Source: Bacteroidia bacterium (GTDB taxonomy: Bacteria > Bacteroidota > Bacteroidia > J057). Taken from it: a DNA stretch of 64,000 bases. Shown here piece after piece: positions 17,943 to 26,779 of this stretch (position 1 is its first letter; the number at the start of each line of letters is the position of its first letter). The notes below the pieces were generated by a model. The model did not search any database and was not told the origin of the DNA. It was given only the letters and a program-made list of their open reading frames with translations. The stretch is taken from the NCBI GenBank assembly GCA_030430575.1, contig JAUIKF010000014.1, positions 1-64,000 on the forward strand, written 5' to 3'. The position numbers and the translations under genes are program-made.

Positions 17943-19064
17943 TCACATGATTCCCTCATACAACTCCTTCCACTGTCCCACAATCGCCTCTGGCTTAAAC
18001 TGCTCTGCCTGCAATAAGCCTTGCTGGGTCATCGCTGCACGTAGGTCGCTGTCTTCCAGGACGCGCTGGATGACGGCAGCGAGTTTCGCAGGAGCGTTGG
18101 GATCGACGTATTGTGCGGCGTCACCTCCCACTTCTGCGAAGCAGGAGCCGCGGCTGGTGATCACGGATGTACCGCTGTGCAGGGCTTCGAGGATGGGGAT
18201 GCCAAATCCTTCGAAGTGAGAAGGGTAGACAAGGGCAGCGGCTTGTTGATAGATGGCTGGCAAATCTGCCGAAGAGATAAGTGAAATAAAGTGCACCTGT
18301 TTCTCCAAATGGTGGGTTTGGATAAAGGTTTTTGCCTGGGCCAGGTAGTCTTTGCCTTGGCCTACCACGACAAGCGGCGGCTGAAGGGTAGGGGAGAGCT
18401 GATGTAAGGCTTGCAGCAAGGTGAGCAGGTTCTTGCGGGGCGTGATGGCGCCGACGTAGAGGAGATAATCTGTGGGGAGATGGTATTGTTGCTGGACAGC
18501 ATGGAGCGTCTGAGGAGATTTTTTATCGTAAAAAATCGGATCACAGGACTGGTAAATGACAGAAATGCGCTCCGCAGGCACGCCCATAAATTCCATCAAG
18601 TCTTGCTTTGTCTGTTCGCTGATCGCCACAATCTGGTCCGCCCGACGGCAGGCGTGGGCGACTTTTCGGGCGTAGATCACTCGGTCTAAGGGTTGGTAGA
18701 GATGGGGATAGCGTTTGAAAATGAGGTCGTGCATGGTCACGACGCTTTTGACACCTGCCTGGTGGATATGGGCTGGCAACTCATGGCTGAGGCCATGATA
18801 AAGGTCGATGCCATCCGCCTCAAACTGCTTATGTATGCGATAGGACCGCCAGTAGCTGTGAAGCTTTGTCCATGGCCATTGGGTGGGATAGGTGGTCGGG
18901 AGGTCTGTAGAAAAAAGGTCGCTTTTGCTGGGGGATTTGGGTGAATAAAGGTGGTAGGCATGTTCGGGCATCAGGGCTTGTAGGCTCCTGATGAGGGTGC
19001 GGCTGTAGTTGCCGAGGCCGCGGTGGTTGAAGAAGGCTCTTTTGGCGTCAAATCCTATTTTCAT
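17943..19064 (-). CDS. Glycosyltransferase family 4 (GT-B)
   Basis: 373 residues. The N terminus has a GT4 donor/acceptor layout (MKIGFDAKRAFFNHRGLGNYSRTLIRSL), and the C-terminal half carries LLYVGAITPRKNLLTLLQAL and the nucleotide-sugar motif PSHFEGFGIPILEALHSGTSVITS. It transfers a hexose, probably mannose-like, from a nucleotide sugar onto a cell-surface glycan at the cytoplasmic face of the membrane; the exact product is unknown. It is flanked on both sides by inverted repeats and is divergent from nuoN. Confidence 0.88.
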   Translation of the reverse strand: MKIGFDAKRAFFNHRGLGNYSRTLIRSLQALMPEHAYHLYSPKSPSKSDLFSTDLPTTYPTQWPWTKLHSYWRSYRIHKQFEADGIDLYHGLSHELPAHIHQAGVKSVVTMHDLIFKRYPHLYQPLDRVIYARKVAHACRRADQIVAISEQTKQDLMEFMGVPAERISVIYQSCDPIFYDKKSPQTLHAVQQQYHLPTDYLLYVGAITPRKNLLTLLQALHQLSPTLQPPLVVVGQGKDYLAQAKTFIQTHHLEKQVHFISLISSADLPAIYQQAAALVYPSHFEGFGIPILEALHSGTSVITSRGSCFAEVGGDAAQYVDPNAPAKLAAVIQRVLEDSDLRAAMTQQGLLQAEQFKPEAIVGQWKELYEGIM

Positions 19065-19077
19065 AAGTAAGAAGTAA

Positions 19078-19357
19078 GAGACCGCTCAGCCCGAAGACGG
19101 GCTTCGCTGTCAGATCGTTCGGCCTTGAAGGCCTCACTGTCAGACCGTTCGTCGCGTTGCTCCTCACTGTCAGATCGCTCGGGGCTATGAAGCCTCTCGC
19201 TGTCAGACAAGAGACGAAGAGAGACTGCCTTTGTCTGACAGCGAGGCGAGTCTTCGAGCCGAGCGATCTCGTAGCGAAGGCCGTCTTCGGCCAGAGCGGT
19301 CTGACAGTGAGTGCCGAAGGCGCGAACGATCTGACAGCGAGCGAAGCGAGCGGTCTC
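19078..19357. repeat. Large modular inverted repeat, GACCGCTCG family, copy 2
   Basis: 280 bp bounded by GAGACCGCTC and GAGCGGTCTC. The left arm has four units of about 30-33 bp, each GAYCGYTCR-hairpin-CTCRCTGTCA. The centre (AGACAAGAGACG...TTTGTCTGACAG) can itself pair. The right arm has four inverted units. Unit hairpins differ in sequence but keep pairing: AGCCCG-AAGA-CGGGCT (19088-19103), GGCCT-TGA-AGGCC-type (19121-19133), GGCCG-TCTT-CGGCC (19279-19292). It fills most of the divergent region between the glycosyltransferase and nuoN, so it lies in or near both promoters. Confidence 0.92.
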
Positions 19358-19426
19358 TTCAAAACTAATTAAAACTCCAAAGCCTTCCTCATTTTGCGCT
19401 ACAGTTTATTTTCTTAATTTCGCGAC

Positions 19427-20968
19427 ATGGAAATACTTGACGCGATTAAGCAATCTGCCGGCCTCAGCTTTCCGTTGCTGATCTTGTTGGTGACAGGCCT
19501 TGCGCTGATGATGTTGGACGCTTTTAAGCAAACCAAAACACTGCCCTGGGTGGCTGCCTTGGGACTGATTGGATCAGCTGGTTTGGCACTCCTAAGTCGG
19601 GAGCCAGGCGATATGGAGATCTATTTTGGGATGTTGGAAATTGGGGGAATGGCGCCAGTGATCCATGTCTTTTTGTGCTTGGCAGGCTTGTTTACCCTGT
19701 TTTTCCTGCGTGACTACCTGCACCGTCAAGAAAAGCCCCTACACGATGTATATGCACTGATCGTCTTCGCCGTACTAGGCATGATCCTCATGGCCAATGC
19801 ACGCAACCTGCTGATGACTTTCATCGGCCTGGAGACCATGTCCATGTGTCTTTACATTTTTGCCTCCTTGTTCAAAATGGACCCCCGCTCCAATGAGTCT
19901 GGGCTGAAATACTTCTTGCTAGGATCATTTGCTTCGGCATTCTTACTCTTCGGCATCGCGCTCATTTATGGCGCTTCGGGCTTTTATTATATGACGCCGG
20001 AAGGCGAAGCGATCACCCGAAGCGGCTCGCTACATTTTGATACCATCGCAGCTAACTTGCGCGATATTCGAGACATTTATGGTCAAGGTATCGCCCTCCA
20101 TATAACAGAAGGCGAACGCAATCTGATTATGCTGACAGCTATGGGCTTGATGCTCGTAGGGTTTCTGTTCAAAGTAGCTGCCTTTCCTTTCCACAACTGG
20201 ACACCAGATGTGTATGAAGGTGCCCCGACACCCTTGGCAGGATTCATGGCCACAGGCAGCAAAATGGCTGCCTTTGTAGCGCTAGGCATCATCATGATGA
20301 AGCTGGGCTTTCTGGACCAACCCAAAGTCAAGACTTTGCTGGCGAGTATTGCCTTGGTCACAATGATCTATGGTAATATCGTCGCTGCGCGTCAGCAGAA
20401 TATCAAACGGATGCTGGCTTATTCGAGCATCGCTCACTCGGGCTATGTGTTGCTGGGCTTGTGCGCTGGGCTAGTAGGATTTCAGGCCGCCGTTTTTTAC
20501 ATGTTTATTTATACCCTGATGAATATTGGCGCTTTTGGCTTGGTGGGCATGGCAGAGAAGGATCATCCAGATACGAATCTGGATAGCTGGAAAGGCATCG
20601 GCAGCAAGTCGCCGTACTTTGCGGGGGCGTTAGCGGTCTTTATGCTCTCCCTGGCTGGGATTCCGCCTTTGGCGGGCTTCATGGCCAAATACCTTGTATT
20701 TGCAGCAGCTATCCAAACGGGCCTCGTCGTCCTCGCTATCATCGGTATCCTGAGCACTATCGTAGGCGCTTATTATTATCTGCGGGTAGTTGGGGTCATG
20801 TTTTTTAGCAAAGAAACGTCTCCTCTTAAACTCGAATTTAGCAGCATCCCTGCTGTCGGTACGGCTTTACTCGTGGTGCTGATTATCTTATATGGACTGT
20901 TTCCCTCTATGTTGTTGGATACCTTGGGCATTGAGAGCTTAGGGGTGATGAGTTCAATGATAGAATGA
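19427..20968 (+). CDS. nuoN: NADH-quinone oxidoreductase subunit N
   Basis: 513 residues with about 14 membrane helices. Family signatures include ETMSMCLYIFASLFKMD, GLKYFLLGSFASAFLLFGIALIYGASG, FPFHNWTPDVYEGAPTPLAGFMATGSKMAAF, RMLAYSSIAHSGYVLLGL and LAGIPPLAGFMAKYLVF. These contain the conserved Lys and Glu residues of the proton channel. It is an antiporter-like membrane subunit of respiratory complex I. Unusually, nuoM and the rest of the operon are not adjacent: the upstream gene is divergent and prfB follows. The last codons (SSMIE-stop) lie in a GATAGAAT repeat array. Confidence 0.95.
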   Translation: MEILDAIKQSAGLSFPLLILLVTGLALMMLDAFKQTKTLPWVAALGLIGSAGLALLSREPGDMEIYFGMLEIGGMAPVIHVFLCLAGLFTLFFLRDYLHRQEKPLHDVYALIVFAVLGMILMANARNLLMTFIGLETMSMCLYIFASLFKMDPRSNESGLKYFLLGSFASAFLLFGIALIYGASGFYYMTPEGEAITRSGSLHFDTIAANLRDIRDIYGQGIALHITEGERNLIMLTAMGLMLVGFLFKVAAFPFHNWTPDVYEGAPTPLAGFMATGSKMAAFVALGIIMMKLGFLDQPKVKTLLASIALVTMIYGNIVAARQQNIKRMLAYSSIAHSGYVLLGLCAGLVGFQAAVFYMFIYTLMNIGAFGLVGMAEKDHPDTNLDSWKGIGSKSPYFAGALAVFMLSLAGIPPLAGFMAKYLVFAAAIQTGLVVLAIIGILSTIVGAYYYLRVVGVMFFSKETSPLKLEFSSIPAVGTALLVVLIILYGLFPSMLLDTLGIESLGVMSSMIE

Positions 20969-21036
20969 TAGAATGATAGAATGATAGAATGGAAGAAAAT
21001 GATTAGATGAGTAGATGATAAAATGAGTAAATGGTT
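20955..21036. repeat. Tandem GATAGAAT / GAGTAAAT array overlapping the nuoN stop codon
   Basis: Four direct copies of the octamer ATGATAGA (20956-20990) are followed by GGAAGAAAATGATTAGATGAGTAGATG-type words. The nuoN stop TGA is within the second octamer. A loosely complementary set (CATTAACCATTAACCATTTAC) lies at 21079-21110, before prfB. Confidence 0.8.
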
Positions 21037-21125
21037 TTATTATTCTGGCTACAATCTCTGTTCTCTTCTGCCTCTTTCATTAACCATTAACCATTTACAA
21101 TTTTCCATTTATTTAACCCTTCATC

Positions 21126-22203
21126 ATGACACATGACCAACTGAAGGATCTTCAAACGCGGAAGGATGCGTTGAGGGGGTACCTTTGACGTGGCTGAGAA
21201 GCTACATTTAATCGAAGAAAAAGAAGCCATCACCCAGCAACCCGATTTTTGGGGCAACCCTGCGGAGGCGCAGAAGGTGATGAAAGAAATCAAATCCCTG
21301 AAGCTGTGGACAGACGCTTACGCCAAGGTGGAGGAGGCTATCGGCGAGATCGAAGTACTGTTCGAATTTTATAAAGAGGGCGACGTATCCGAAGACGAAA
21401 TCACGGCCGAACGCGCCAAAGCGCTCAAAGCCGTCGAGGATCTCGAGTTTAAAAATATGCTCTCAGGCGAGGAAGATCGCCTCGATTGCATCCTGGCCAT
21501 CAATTCTGGCGCAGGTGGTACGGAAGCCCAGGACTGGGCCGAGATGATCAAACGCATGTATGTGCGCTATGCGGAGAAGTCAGGCCTCAAGTGGAACCTC
21601 TTGGAAGAGACCGAAGGCGAAGCTGCAGGGATCAAAAGCTGTGAAATCGAGATTTCAGGTGACTTTGCTTATGGCTATCTCAAGGGAGAGTCAGGCGTGC
21701 ACCGCCTCGTGCGCGTGAGTCCCTTTGACTCCAGTGGCAGACGCCATACGTCTTTTGCCTCAGTACATGTCTATCCCAAGATCGATGAATCGATCCAGAT
21801 AGAGCTCAACGAGAGCGAGATTGACCGTCAGACGTATCACTCTAGTGGAAAGGGGGGGCAGAATGTGAACAAGGTCGAAACGGCGGTTCGATTGACACAT
21901 AAGCCCACAGGCGTGGTCGTGACCTGCCAGATAGAGCGGAGCCAGCTCCGCAACTACGAGCGGGCGCTCGATATGCTGAAGAGTAGGCTCTACCAGATAG
22001 AGCTAGAAAAGCAACAAGCTGCCAAAGACCAAGTAGAAGGCACCAAGCGCGCCATCGATTTTGGCTCTCAGATCCGTAACTACGTGCTTTTTCCCTACAA
22101 ACTGGTGAAAGACCTCCGCACCAACCACGAAAGCTCCAATCCCGACGCTGTCTTGGATGGAGGGTTGGATGATTTTATCAAGACGTACTTGATGCAGTAC
22201 TAA
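21126..22203 (+). CDS. prfB: Peptide chain release factor 2, expressed by programmed +1 frameshift
   Basis: The reading frame is 21126-21185 joined to 21187-22203. Frame 0 starts at ATG 21126 and encodes 20 residues to CTT, then meets an in-frame TGA at 21186-21188. After a +1 slip, translation continues as D-V-A-E-K-L-H. RF2 landmarks are all present: the SPF motif for UGA reading (RVSPFDSSGRRHTSF) and the GGQ motif (HSSGKGGQNVNKVETAVRLTH) that triggers peptide release. The total of about 358 residues is normal. Low RF2 activity slows termination at the TGA and favours the shift, an autoregulatory loop. Confidence 0.95.
21174..21189 (+). promoter_or_regulatory. prfB: prfB programmed +1 frameshift site
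   Basis: The sequence AGG GGG TAC CTT TGA C contains the Shine-Dalgarno-like AGGGGG three bases before the slippery CTT and the UGA C stop context. It matches the classic E. coli site except TAC for TAT. The spacing is exactly conserved, which supports function even though Bacteroidota rarely use Shine-Dalgarno pairing for initiation. Confidence 0.93.
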
Positions 22204-22205
22204 AG

Positions 22206-22278
22206 AAGGTTTTAGGTTTTAAGTTTTGGGTTTTAGGTTTAGCTCGAAACGTTAAACTCAAAACTCAAAACCTTCCTA
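22206..22278. repeat. Inverted heptamer array, GTTTTAG family, copy 1
   Basis: The left arm 22207-22241 is GGTTTTA/GGTTTTAAG/TTTTGGG words with a 7-bp period. A spacer of about 10 bp (GCTCGAAACG) follows, then the complementary arm TTAAACTCAAAACTCAAAACC. The right edge supplies the TAG stop (CTA at 22276-22278) and last two codons of the secreted protein encoded on the minus strand. The left edge starts 3 bp after the prfB stop. Confidence 0.85.
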
Positions 22279-22860
22279 AAACTTCACCTTCACATACTCA
22301 CGTTTTAGCTCCCCTTTGTCATTTTGCATCATGAAGACGAGGAAAAGTTTTCCTTTGGGGACTTCACGGACCATAAAGGGAGCGTAGGCCGTTCCGTCAT
22401 TCATATAGAAGTACTTGATGGTGCGGTGGGCACGCACGACGGTATTGCTGACCACTTCGACAGAGTCGAAGCGATGGAGTTCTGCATTGGAGTAAAACCA
22501 GAAATTCTTGAGGGTATCTGCGACGAAGAGGTGACGGGCTTCGTTGAAGGGGCTTTCGGCCATGCCATGGCCTTTGCGAAAACAGATGAAGTCATTCAAA
22601 GGCGCGCCTTCTTCTGCTAGCTTGAAGTAGGCACTTTTGAAGGAAGCATTGACGCTGACTTTCCACGGGTTATTCATGGTCAGTACAATGACAAAGTCAT
22701 CTTTCTTCAACTTGACCTCGTGGTCTTCATCGGGAGAGATTTGCTTGCCCTTTTGTAAAAAGGAGACTTCAAAATAAGCTACGCTGTCAGTCGCTGTTTG
22801 GGCCTGCAACAAGCCAGCCCATAATAATAGGATTACACTAAGAAGATAGGTCGATTTCAT
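22276..22860 (-). CDS. Secreted protein of unknown function
   Basis: About 194 residues. A signal peptide (MKSTYLLSVILLLWAGLLQAQ) begins at the ATG at 22860, which is preferred over the frame's first Met at 22884. The mature region is beta-rich with no motif I recognise (ISPDEDHEVKLKKDDFVIVLTM, ICFRKGHGMAESPFNEARHLFV, YFYMNDGTAYAPFMVREVP). It is probably periplasmic. Its stop codon lies in the heptamer array shared with the prfB end. Confidence 0.75.
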   Translation of the reverse strand: MKSTYLLSVILLLWAGLLQAQTATDSVAYFEVSFLQKGKQISPDEDHEVKLKKDDFVIVLTMNNPWKVSVNASFKSAYFKLAEEGAPLNDFICFRKGHGMAESPFNEARHLFVADTLKNFWFYSNAELHRFDSVEVVSNTVVRAHRTIKYFYMNDGTAYAPFMVREVPKGKLFLVFMMQNDKGELKREYVKVKF

Positions 22861-22931
22861 GGGGTAAAGGTAGTAAACTATCAAAAAATAGCCCAGACAA
22901 ATTGCCTGGGCTGGATAAAGTTGTTATGACC

Positions 22932-23075
22932 CTTACAGTTTGGCTGTCATTTCGACGACTGAAAGGAGGAGAAATCTAAAACTCCCTTATGTACTGGCTT
23001 CACGCGCTTCGACTAAGTTTATAGACCAGCAGTTAGATTTCTCCCTTCGGTCGAAATGACAGCTAAGCTGTAAAG
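22932..23075. repeat. MITE-like element with TGTCATTTCGAC termini, copy 1
   Basis: The outer inverted repeats pair CTTACAGTTTGGCTGTC with GACAGCTAAGCTGTAAAG. Inside are TGTCATTTCGAC (22945-22956) and GTCGAAATGACA (23050-23061), then GGAGAAATCTAAAAC paired with GTTAGATTTCTCC. No reading frame is present. TCATTTCGAC-N-GGAGAAATCT elements are widespread intergenic repeats in Bacteroidota. It ends 3 bp from the stop codon of the thioredoxin-like gene. A second copy is nested in another element near 58.7 kb. Confidence 0.88.
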
Positions 23076-23078
23076 AAA

Positions 23079-23684
23079 TTACTTTTTCCACTTAATGCTA
23101 CATCCTACAGCCTTGGTGTAGTTCAGTGCGACTTCCTGTCCACTCTCTAGCGCTGCAATCGCCATTTCTACATACTTGTGCTGGATGTCTTCGCCATTAT
23201 AGCTGTCATCGATCGCACCGATATACTCGACGATCAGTTTTCCCTCAACCCTGCGGACGAGGTAGGTATGGGGTGTACGCGTCGCACCAAACGCCTTGGC
23301 GATGGCCTGTGTTTCGTCGTGAAGGTAAGGGAAGGTAAAGCCTTTCTCCTGGGCGCGGACTATCATGGCGTCATATGAGTCAGATGGATACGCCTCGGCA
23401 TCATTGGGGTTGATGGCGATCACTGGATAGCCTTGACTCTCAAATTCTTCATGAAGTGCCTGGATGCGGTCTTCGTATTTGATGGCATAAGGACAGTGAT
23501 TGCAGGTAAATACAATGATAAAGCCTTTGGCTTCGGGGAAGTCGTCTGGAGAGACCATTTCTCCATTTACATTGAGGAGGTTGAAGATGGTTGCTTCATC
23601 TCCTACCTGATATCCGTCTTGTGCAAACATGTGTCCGAGGGTTAAAAATAAACTAAGTGTAAGGGTTAACAGAATCGATTTCAT
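23079..23684 (-). CDS. Secreted thioredoxin-like (AhpC/TSA-type) protein
   Basis: 201 residues. A signal peptide ends at HMFAQ, and the domain runs YQVGDEATIFNLLNVNGEMVSPDDFPEAKGFIIVFTCNHCPYAIKYEDRIQALHEEF, with CNHC in place of the classical CxxC. FGATRTPHTYLV supplies the cis-Pro region. This is the thioredoxin-family group with a CxxC next to Pro, probably a periplasmic thiol-disulfide protein. The substrate is unknown. The neighbouring gene 23791-24294 is a second, TlpA-type thioredoxin on the same strand. Confidence 0.85.
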   Translation of the reverse strand: MKSILLTLTLSLFLTLGHMFAQDGYQVGDEATIFNLLNVNGEMVSPDDFPEAKGFIIVFTCNHCPYAIKYEDRIQALHEEFESQGYPVIAINPNDAEAYPSDSYDAMIVRAQEKGFTFPYLHDETQAIAKAFGATRTPHTYLVRRVEGKLIVEYIGAIDDSYNGEDIQHKYVEMAIAALESGQEVALNYTKAVGCSIKWKK

Positions 23685-23790
23685 TTCAAATGTATTTAGT
23701 TGGGTTAGTGTTTAAGGGAATAATTTTGAATGAATGAATGGTGAATTTTGAATAAGATGCTGGCCATCATTTATTTACAAAATCAAAAGG

Positions 23791-24294
23791 CTAATTATGC
23801 TCAATTTTTCCTAAAACAGCATCCAGCCAATCGGCTAGCTCTTCATATTCAAAGCTCTGTTCGCGAAATTCAAGAATATCGTGGGAAGGCATGGCGATCA
23901 GGGTGGCAGGGATCGCACCGGACCACTTCTCGTGAACTCTTTCAATCCACCCTTGATTTCTAAGGGCGTCTGTTAGGAAAATGACGTCGGCGGTTAGCTT
24001 GCGTTCCTCCACAAATTTCAATAAGCGTGTCTCATATTGTTCGGGGAAATCCAGGCTCACCAGGACTACTTTGACCTTTTTGGCTTTGTATTTTTCGTTA
24101 ACCTCCAAAAAATAAGGCAACTCCGCCACACATGGTTTACACCAGGTCGCCCAGAAATTGTAGACATACAAGGTATCAGAAGACTGCTCAGTCTGAGCGA
24201 AAAACTCGTCCACGGACATGCGTTGGACTTGTTGGGCGGAAACAGTATGCATCATGCAGCATACAATACCGGCGATCAGGATAAGCTTTTTCAT
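23791..24294 (-). CDS. TlpA/ResA-type thiol-disulfide oxidoreductase
   Basis: 167 residues with a signal peptide (cleavage after TVSAQ). The active site is WATWCKPC in a TlpA-like context (LYVYNFWATWCKPCVAELPYFLEVN), with cis-Pro in GAIPATLI. It is a periplasmic reductase of disulfides, typical of cytochrome c maturation or envelope redox homeostasis; no cytochrome gene is nearby. It is upstream of and co-directional with 23079-23684, separated by about 105 bp that includes TTGAATGAATGAATGG simple repeats. Confidence 0.88.
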   Translation of the reverse strand: MKKLILIAGIVCCMMHTVSAQQVQRMSVDEFFAQTEQSSDTLYVYNFWATWCKPCVAELPYFLEVNEKYKAKKVKVVLVSLDFPEQYETRLLKFVEERKLTADVIFLTDALRNQGWIERVHEKWSGAIPATLIAMPSHDILEFREQSFEYEELADWLDAVLGKIEHN

Positions 24295-24531
24295 TAGCGG
24301 AAAAACGGACTGCTTTTGGATTAGTTTTATGAGAACCCCTACATGAAAGAATGGTTTTTAGGAATTGGAAGAATTGGCTTGAAAATAAAGGGAAAACGCC
24401 ATAATTACCCCAAGTCTTGAAACCCGATTTATTTTTGATACCCAAATTAGCAAGAATTCTCTACATAAAAGGGTGAAGTTGCAGTTCACTCATGCATATA
24501 ATGTTCTTTTTCTGCATTTTGATTTTCAAAA

Positions 24532-25434
24532 ATGTATATGCAAACATGCTATGTGTTCCTTCTGCTATTTCTGCTTAACGCCTCGATTGGTCTTCATGCC
24601 CAGTCCTCCGAACGCTGCCTCACCCAAAACGAAGCAGAGGACCGCTACGGAAGGTATTCCCCTGATGGCCAGTGGATTGTCTTTGAATCAGATCGAGATG
24701 GAAATTGGGAAATCTACCTGATGAAGGTGGATGGAACAGAGCAGCAACGGCTCACAAGCCATGACAGCGCGGATCGAAGGCCTACGTGGCATCCTTCGGG
24801 GAAGATGATTTTGTTTGAGTCTACCCGCGAAGGGAAAAATGGGCTATTTATCTATTCCCTCATCAAAGAATGGGTAAAGCCGATTCCATTACCTGAAATC
24901 GAAGGCGAAGTGATCTTTGCCCATTTTGCGCCAGATGGAAAGCAGATTGCTTTTTCTGTGCAAGAAGGGGAGCGCGTATTTAACCTCTATACCATTCGAA
25001 AAAATGGCAAAAAACTGCGCGCACTGACTACTGGGCAGCAGCGTAGCCTCTTTCCAGCATGGTCGCCTTCAGGCGCAGAAATCGCTTTCTTTTCGCGGAG
25101 AGATACAGACAATAAGGATGACGAAATTTATTCTCTTAACTTGAAAACCCTGGAAGCAAGGCGTCGTACCTTTTGGCCCAAACACAATTTCTGCCCTTCC
25201 TGGTCCCCCGATGGTACCCAAATCGCCTATGCTCAGTCGATGGAAGGCTCGCGACCGGAAATCTATGTGATGGATAAAAATGGTGAGAACGCCCGTCGAA
25301 TTACTTTCAATGAGGACGGAGATACCTTACCTGCCTGGTCGCCTGATGGCACCCGGTTGTTAATTACTGCCTATAGGAATGGGAATTATGAAATTTGTGA
25401 AGTAGCATTGGGAAACAAAATGAAGCGCAACTAG
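24532..25434 (+). CDS. TolB-like WD40/PD40 beta-propeller protein, secreted
   Basis: 300 residues. A signal peptide (LLLFLLNASIGLHAQ) is followed by six PD40 repeats of the type GRYSPDGQWIVFESDRDGNWEIYLM, PTWHPSGKMILFES, AHFAPDGKQIAFS, PAWSPSGAEIAFFS, PSWSPDGTQIAYAQS, PAWSPDGTRLLITAYRNGNYEI. The repeats form a propeller like the C-terminal part of TolB. It is probably a periplasmic interaction module; there is no TolB N-terminal domain and no other tol gene nearby, so it should not be called TolB. Confidence 0.85.
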   Translation: MYMQTCYVFLLLFLLNASIGLHAQSSERCLTQNEAEDRYGRYSPDGQWIVFESDRDGNWEIYLMKVDGTEQQRLTSHDSADRRPTWHPSGKMILFESTREGKNGLFIYSLIKEWVKPIPLPEIEGEVIFAHFAPDGKQIAFSVQEGERVFNLYTIRKNGKKLRALTTGQQRSLFPAWSPSGAEIAFFSRRDTDNKDDEIYSLNLKTLEARRRTFWPKHNFCPSWSPDGTQIAYAQSMEGSRPEIYVMDKNGENARRITFNEDGDTLPAWSPDGTRLLITAYRNGNYEICEVALGNKMKRN

Positions 25435-25507
25435 TCATAAAGGAGGAATGAAAATGAAAATTGAAATGAAAATTAAAGTATAAGGTTTTTCTCTAAAATA
25501 TAGTATC

Positions 25508-26185
25508 ATGAGTCAAGAACCCATTTCTCCCAGTGAACAGCAAGAAGTTCAAGAGTTATTTGGTCAGGAGCTAAACCAGCTAAAGTTGGAAGACTTTGAG
25601 CGACTGCATAAAGCGCTCCGCCAGAAGTACCATCCCGACAAATTTGAGCAATATGAAGACGAAGTCGTTCGGGAGATGGCCAATGAGAAATTCAAGCGCA
25701 TCGAGCTATTGGCGGAGAAGGTGAAAAAGCACCTTTCTACCGATCCCAGTCAGCGGCCCAAAGACCCTAAGAAGGACTCCGTTTATGATGAGTTTGCGGA
25801 GTTTGCGTTTGAGAAAATGAAGATCGAGATGATCACGCGGGAAAAGGATTTTAAATACTTGTTATTTGGGAGCAAATGGCGCTGGCTGGAACGGGGGGAT
25901 ACATACAAGGTGCCTGACACTCAGGCTTCTATCATCATGGATCAGAACCATCAAGGTCGGAGCATTGGCTTTACGGAGACGATTCGGATTTACCTGACGT
26001 TTGACAAATCAGACTCCCTCGACGTCATAGTCACCTGGCTCTACAGTCGTATTCAAGGTCAGACCAGTGCCCTCATCATCGAAGGCGAACGCATTCCTGT
26101 CGAGCTAGATCGCATGCTGGCTGCGATGCGACGCAAGTCGTTTCTAGGAATAGCTGGAGAAACGTCTGAAAGTCCGAACGTCTGA
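25508..26185 (+). CDS. J-domain protein with unknown C-terminal region
   Basis: 225 residues. The N-terminal 80 residues look like a J domain: LEDFERLHKALRQKYHPDKFEQYEDEVVREMANEKFKRIELLAEKV, with the HPD triad that stimulates Hsp70 (DnaK) ATPase. There is no Gly/Phe region or zinc finger. The C-terminal part (FKYLLFGSKWRWLERGDTYKVPD...) is not one I recognise. It is cytoplasmic. The final residues (ETSESPNV) are encoded by a GTCTGAA octamer array, so the natural C terminus may have been replaced. Confidence 0.8.
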   Translation: MSQEPISPSEQQEVQELFGQELNQLKLEDFERLHKALRQKYHPDKFEQYEDEVVREMANEKFKRIELLAEKVKKHLSTDPSQRPKDPKKDSVYDEFAEFAFEKMKIEMITREKDFKYLLFGSKWRWLERGDTYKVPDTQASIIMDQNHQGRSIGFTETIRIYLTFDKSDSLDVIVTWLYSRIQGQTSALIIEGERIPVELDRMLAAMRRKSFLGIAGETSESPNV

Positions 26186-26301
26186 TAGTCTGACCGAAAG
26201 TTGGTGCTGATTTAAACCAAACTATATTTTACCTTCGGAAATTAATTCATCAGATTCCTATTGCCAATTTACGCTCAGACAATCGGACACTCAGACCCTC
26301 A
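26163..26301. repeat. Inverted octamer array, CAGACNNT family, copy 2
   Basis: The left arm 26163-26195 consists of GTCTGAAA/GTCCGAAC/GTCTGATA/GTCTGACC octamers and codes for the last residues of the J-domain protein. The right arm 26274-26300 is CTCAGACAATCGGACACTCAGACC. The spacer is about 78 bp and AT-rich. The cupin gene begins 12 bp after the array. Confidence 0.82.
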
Positions 26302-26312
26302 AACTTTCTTTT

Positions 26313-26675
26313 ATGCTTCCTATCAACCTCACTGAAAAATTTACCCAATTCACTGACCACTGGAGTCCCCATATCATTGGCGAACTGAATGGGCAATATG
26401 TGAAGATCGCCAAGGTACAAGGCGAATTCATCTGGCATCAGCATGAGCACGAAGATGAACTCTTTTATGTGGTCAAAGGCCAATTACACATAGACTTTCG
26501 CGATAAGTCAGTGACCCTGAATCCAGGGGAAATGCTGATTGTGTCTATGGGCGTGGAGCATAAGCCTTGGGCAGCAGAAGAAACGCATATCATGCTATTT
26601 GAGCCTAAGGCGACCCTGAATACAGGTGAGCATGAGGAGAGTGAATTGACAAAGAAGGAGTTGGGGAAATTGTAG
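26313..26675 (+). CDS. Cupin-domain protein
   Basis: 120 residues with a single cupin barrel. Metal-binding motif 1 is HQHEHEDELFYVVKGQLHI (His, His, Glu) and motif 2 is PGEMLIVSMGVEHKPWA (His). Single-domain cupins of this size are often small enzymes or sugar-binding proteins; no substrate can be assigned. It is cytoplasmic, with no partner gene nearby, and is preceded by an octamer array that must lie within or close to its promoter. Confidence 0.88.
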   Translation: MLPINLTEKFTQFTDHWSPHIIGELNGQYVKIAKVQGEFIWHQHEHEDELFYVVKGQLHIDFRDKSVTLNPGEMLIVSMGVEHKPWAAEETHIMLFEPKATLNTGEHEESELTKKELGKL

Positions 26676-26779
26676 CGTTTTGGGATATGATAGGCATTTT
26701 TCTTGGGATAGTTGGCGGAATCTAGTATTTTTGAGATACATTCCGCCAATTATCGGCATGTTTTTCACGATGAATCCTT

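Noticed and set aside
19048-19372. Overlapping reading frames through the large inverted repeats (also 10462-10653, 28814-29242, 32314-32577, 34047-34310) that could be called hypothetical proteins
   Set aside because: They are translations of the GACCGCTCG units (LTVRPLGSKTRLA-like residues) on both strands; frames change with copy number and have no start context.
22932-23075. Insertion sequence with transposase
   Set aside because: The element has inverted ends but no reading frame. No transposase gene was seen anywhere in the window.
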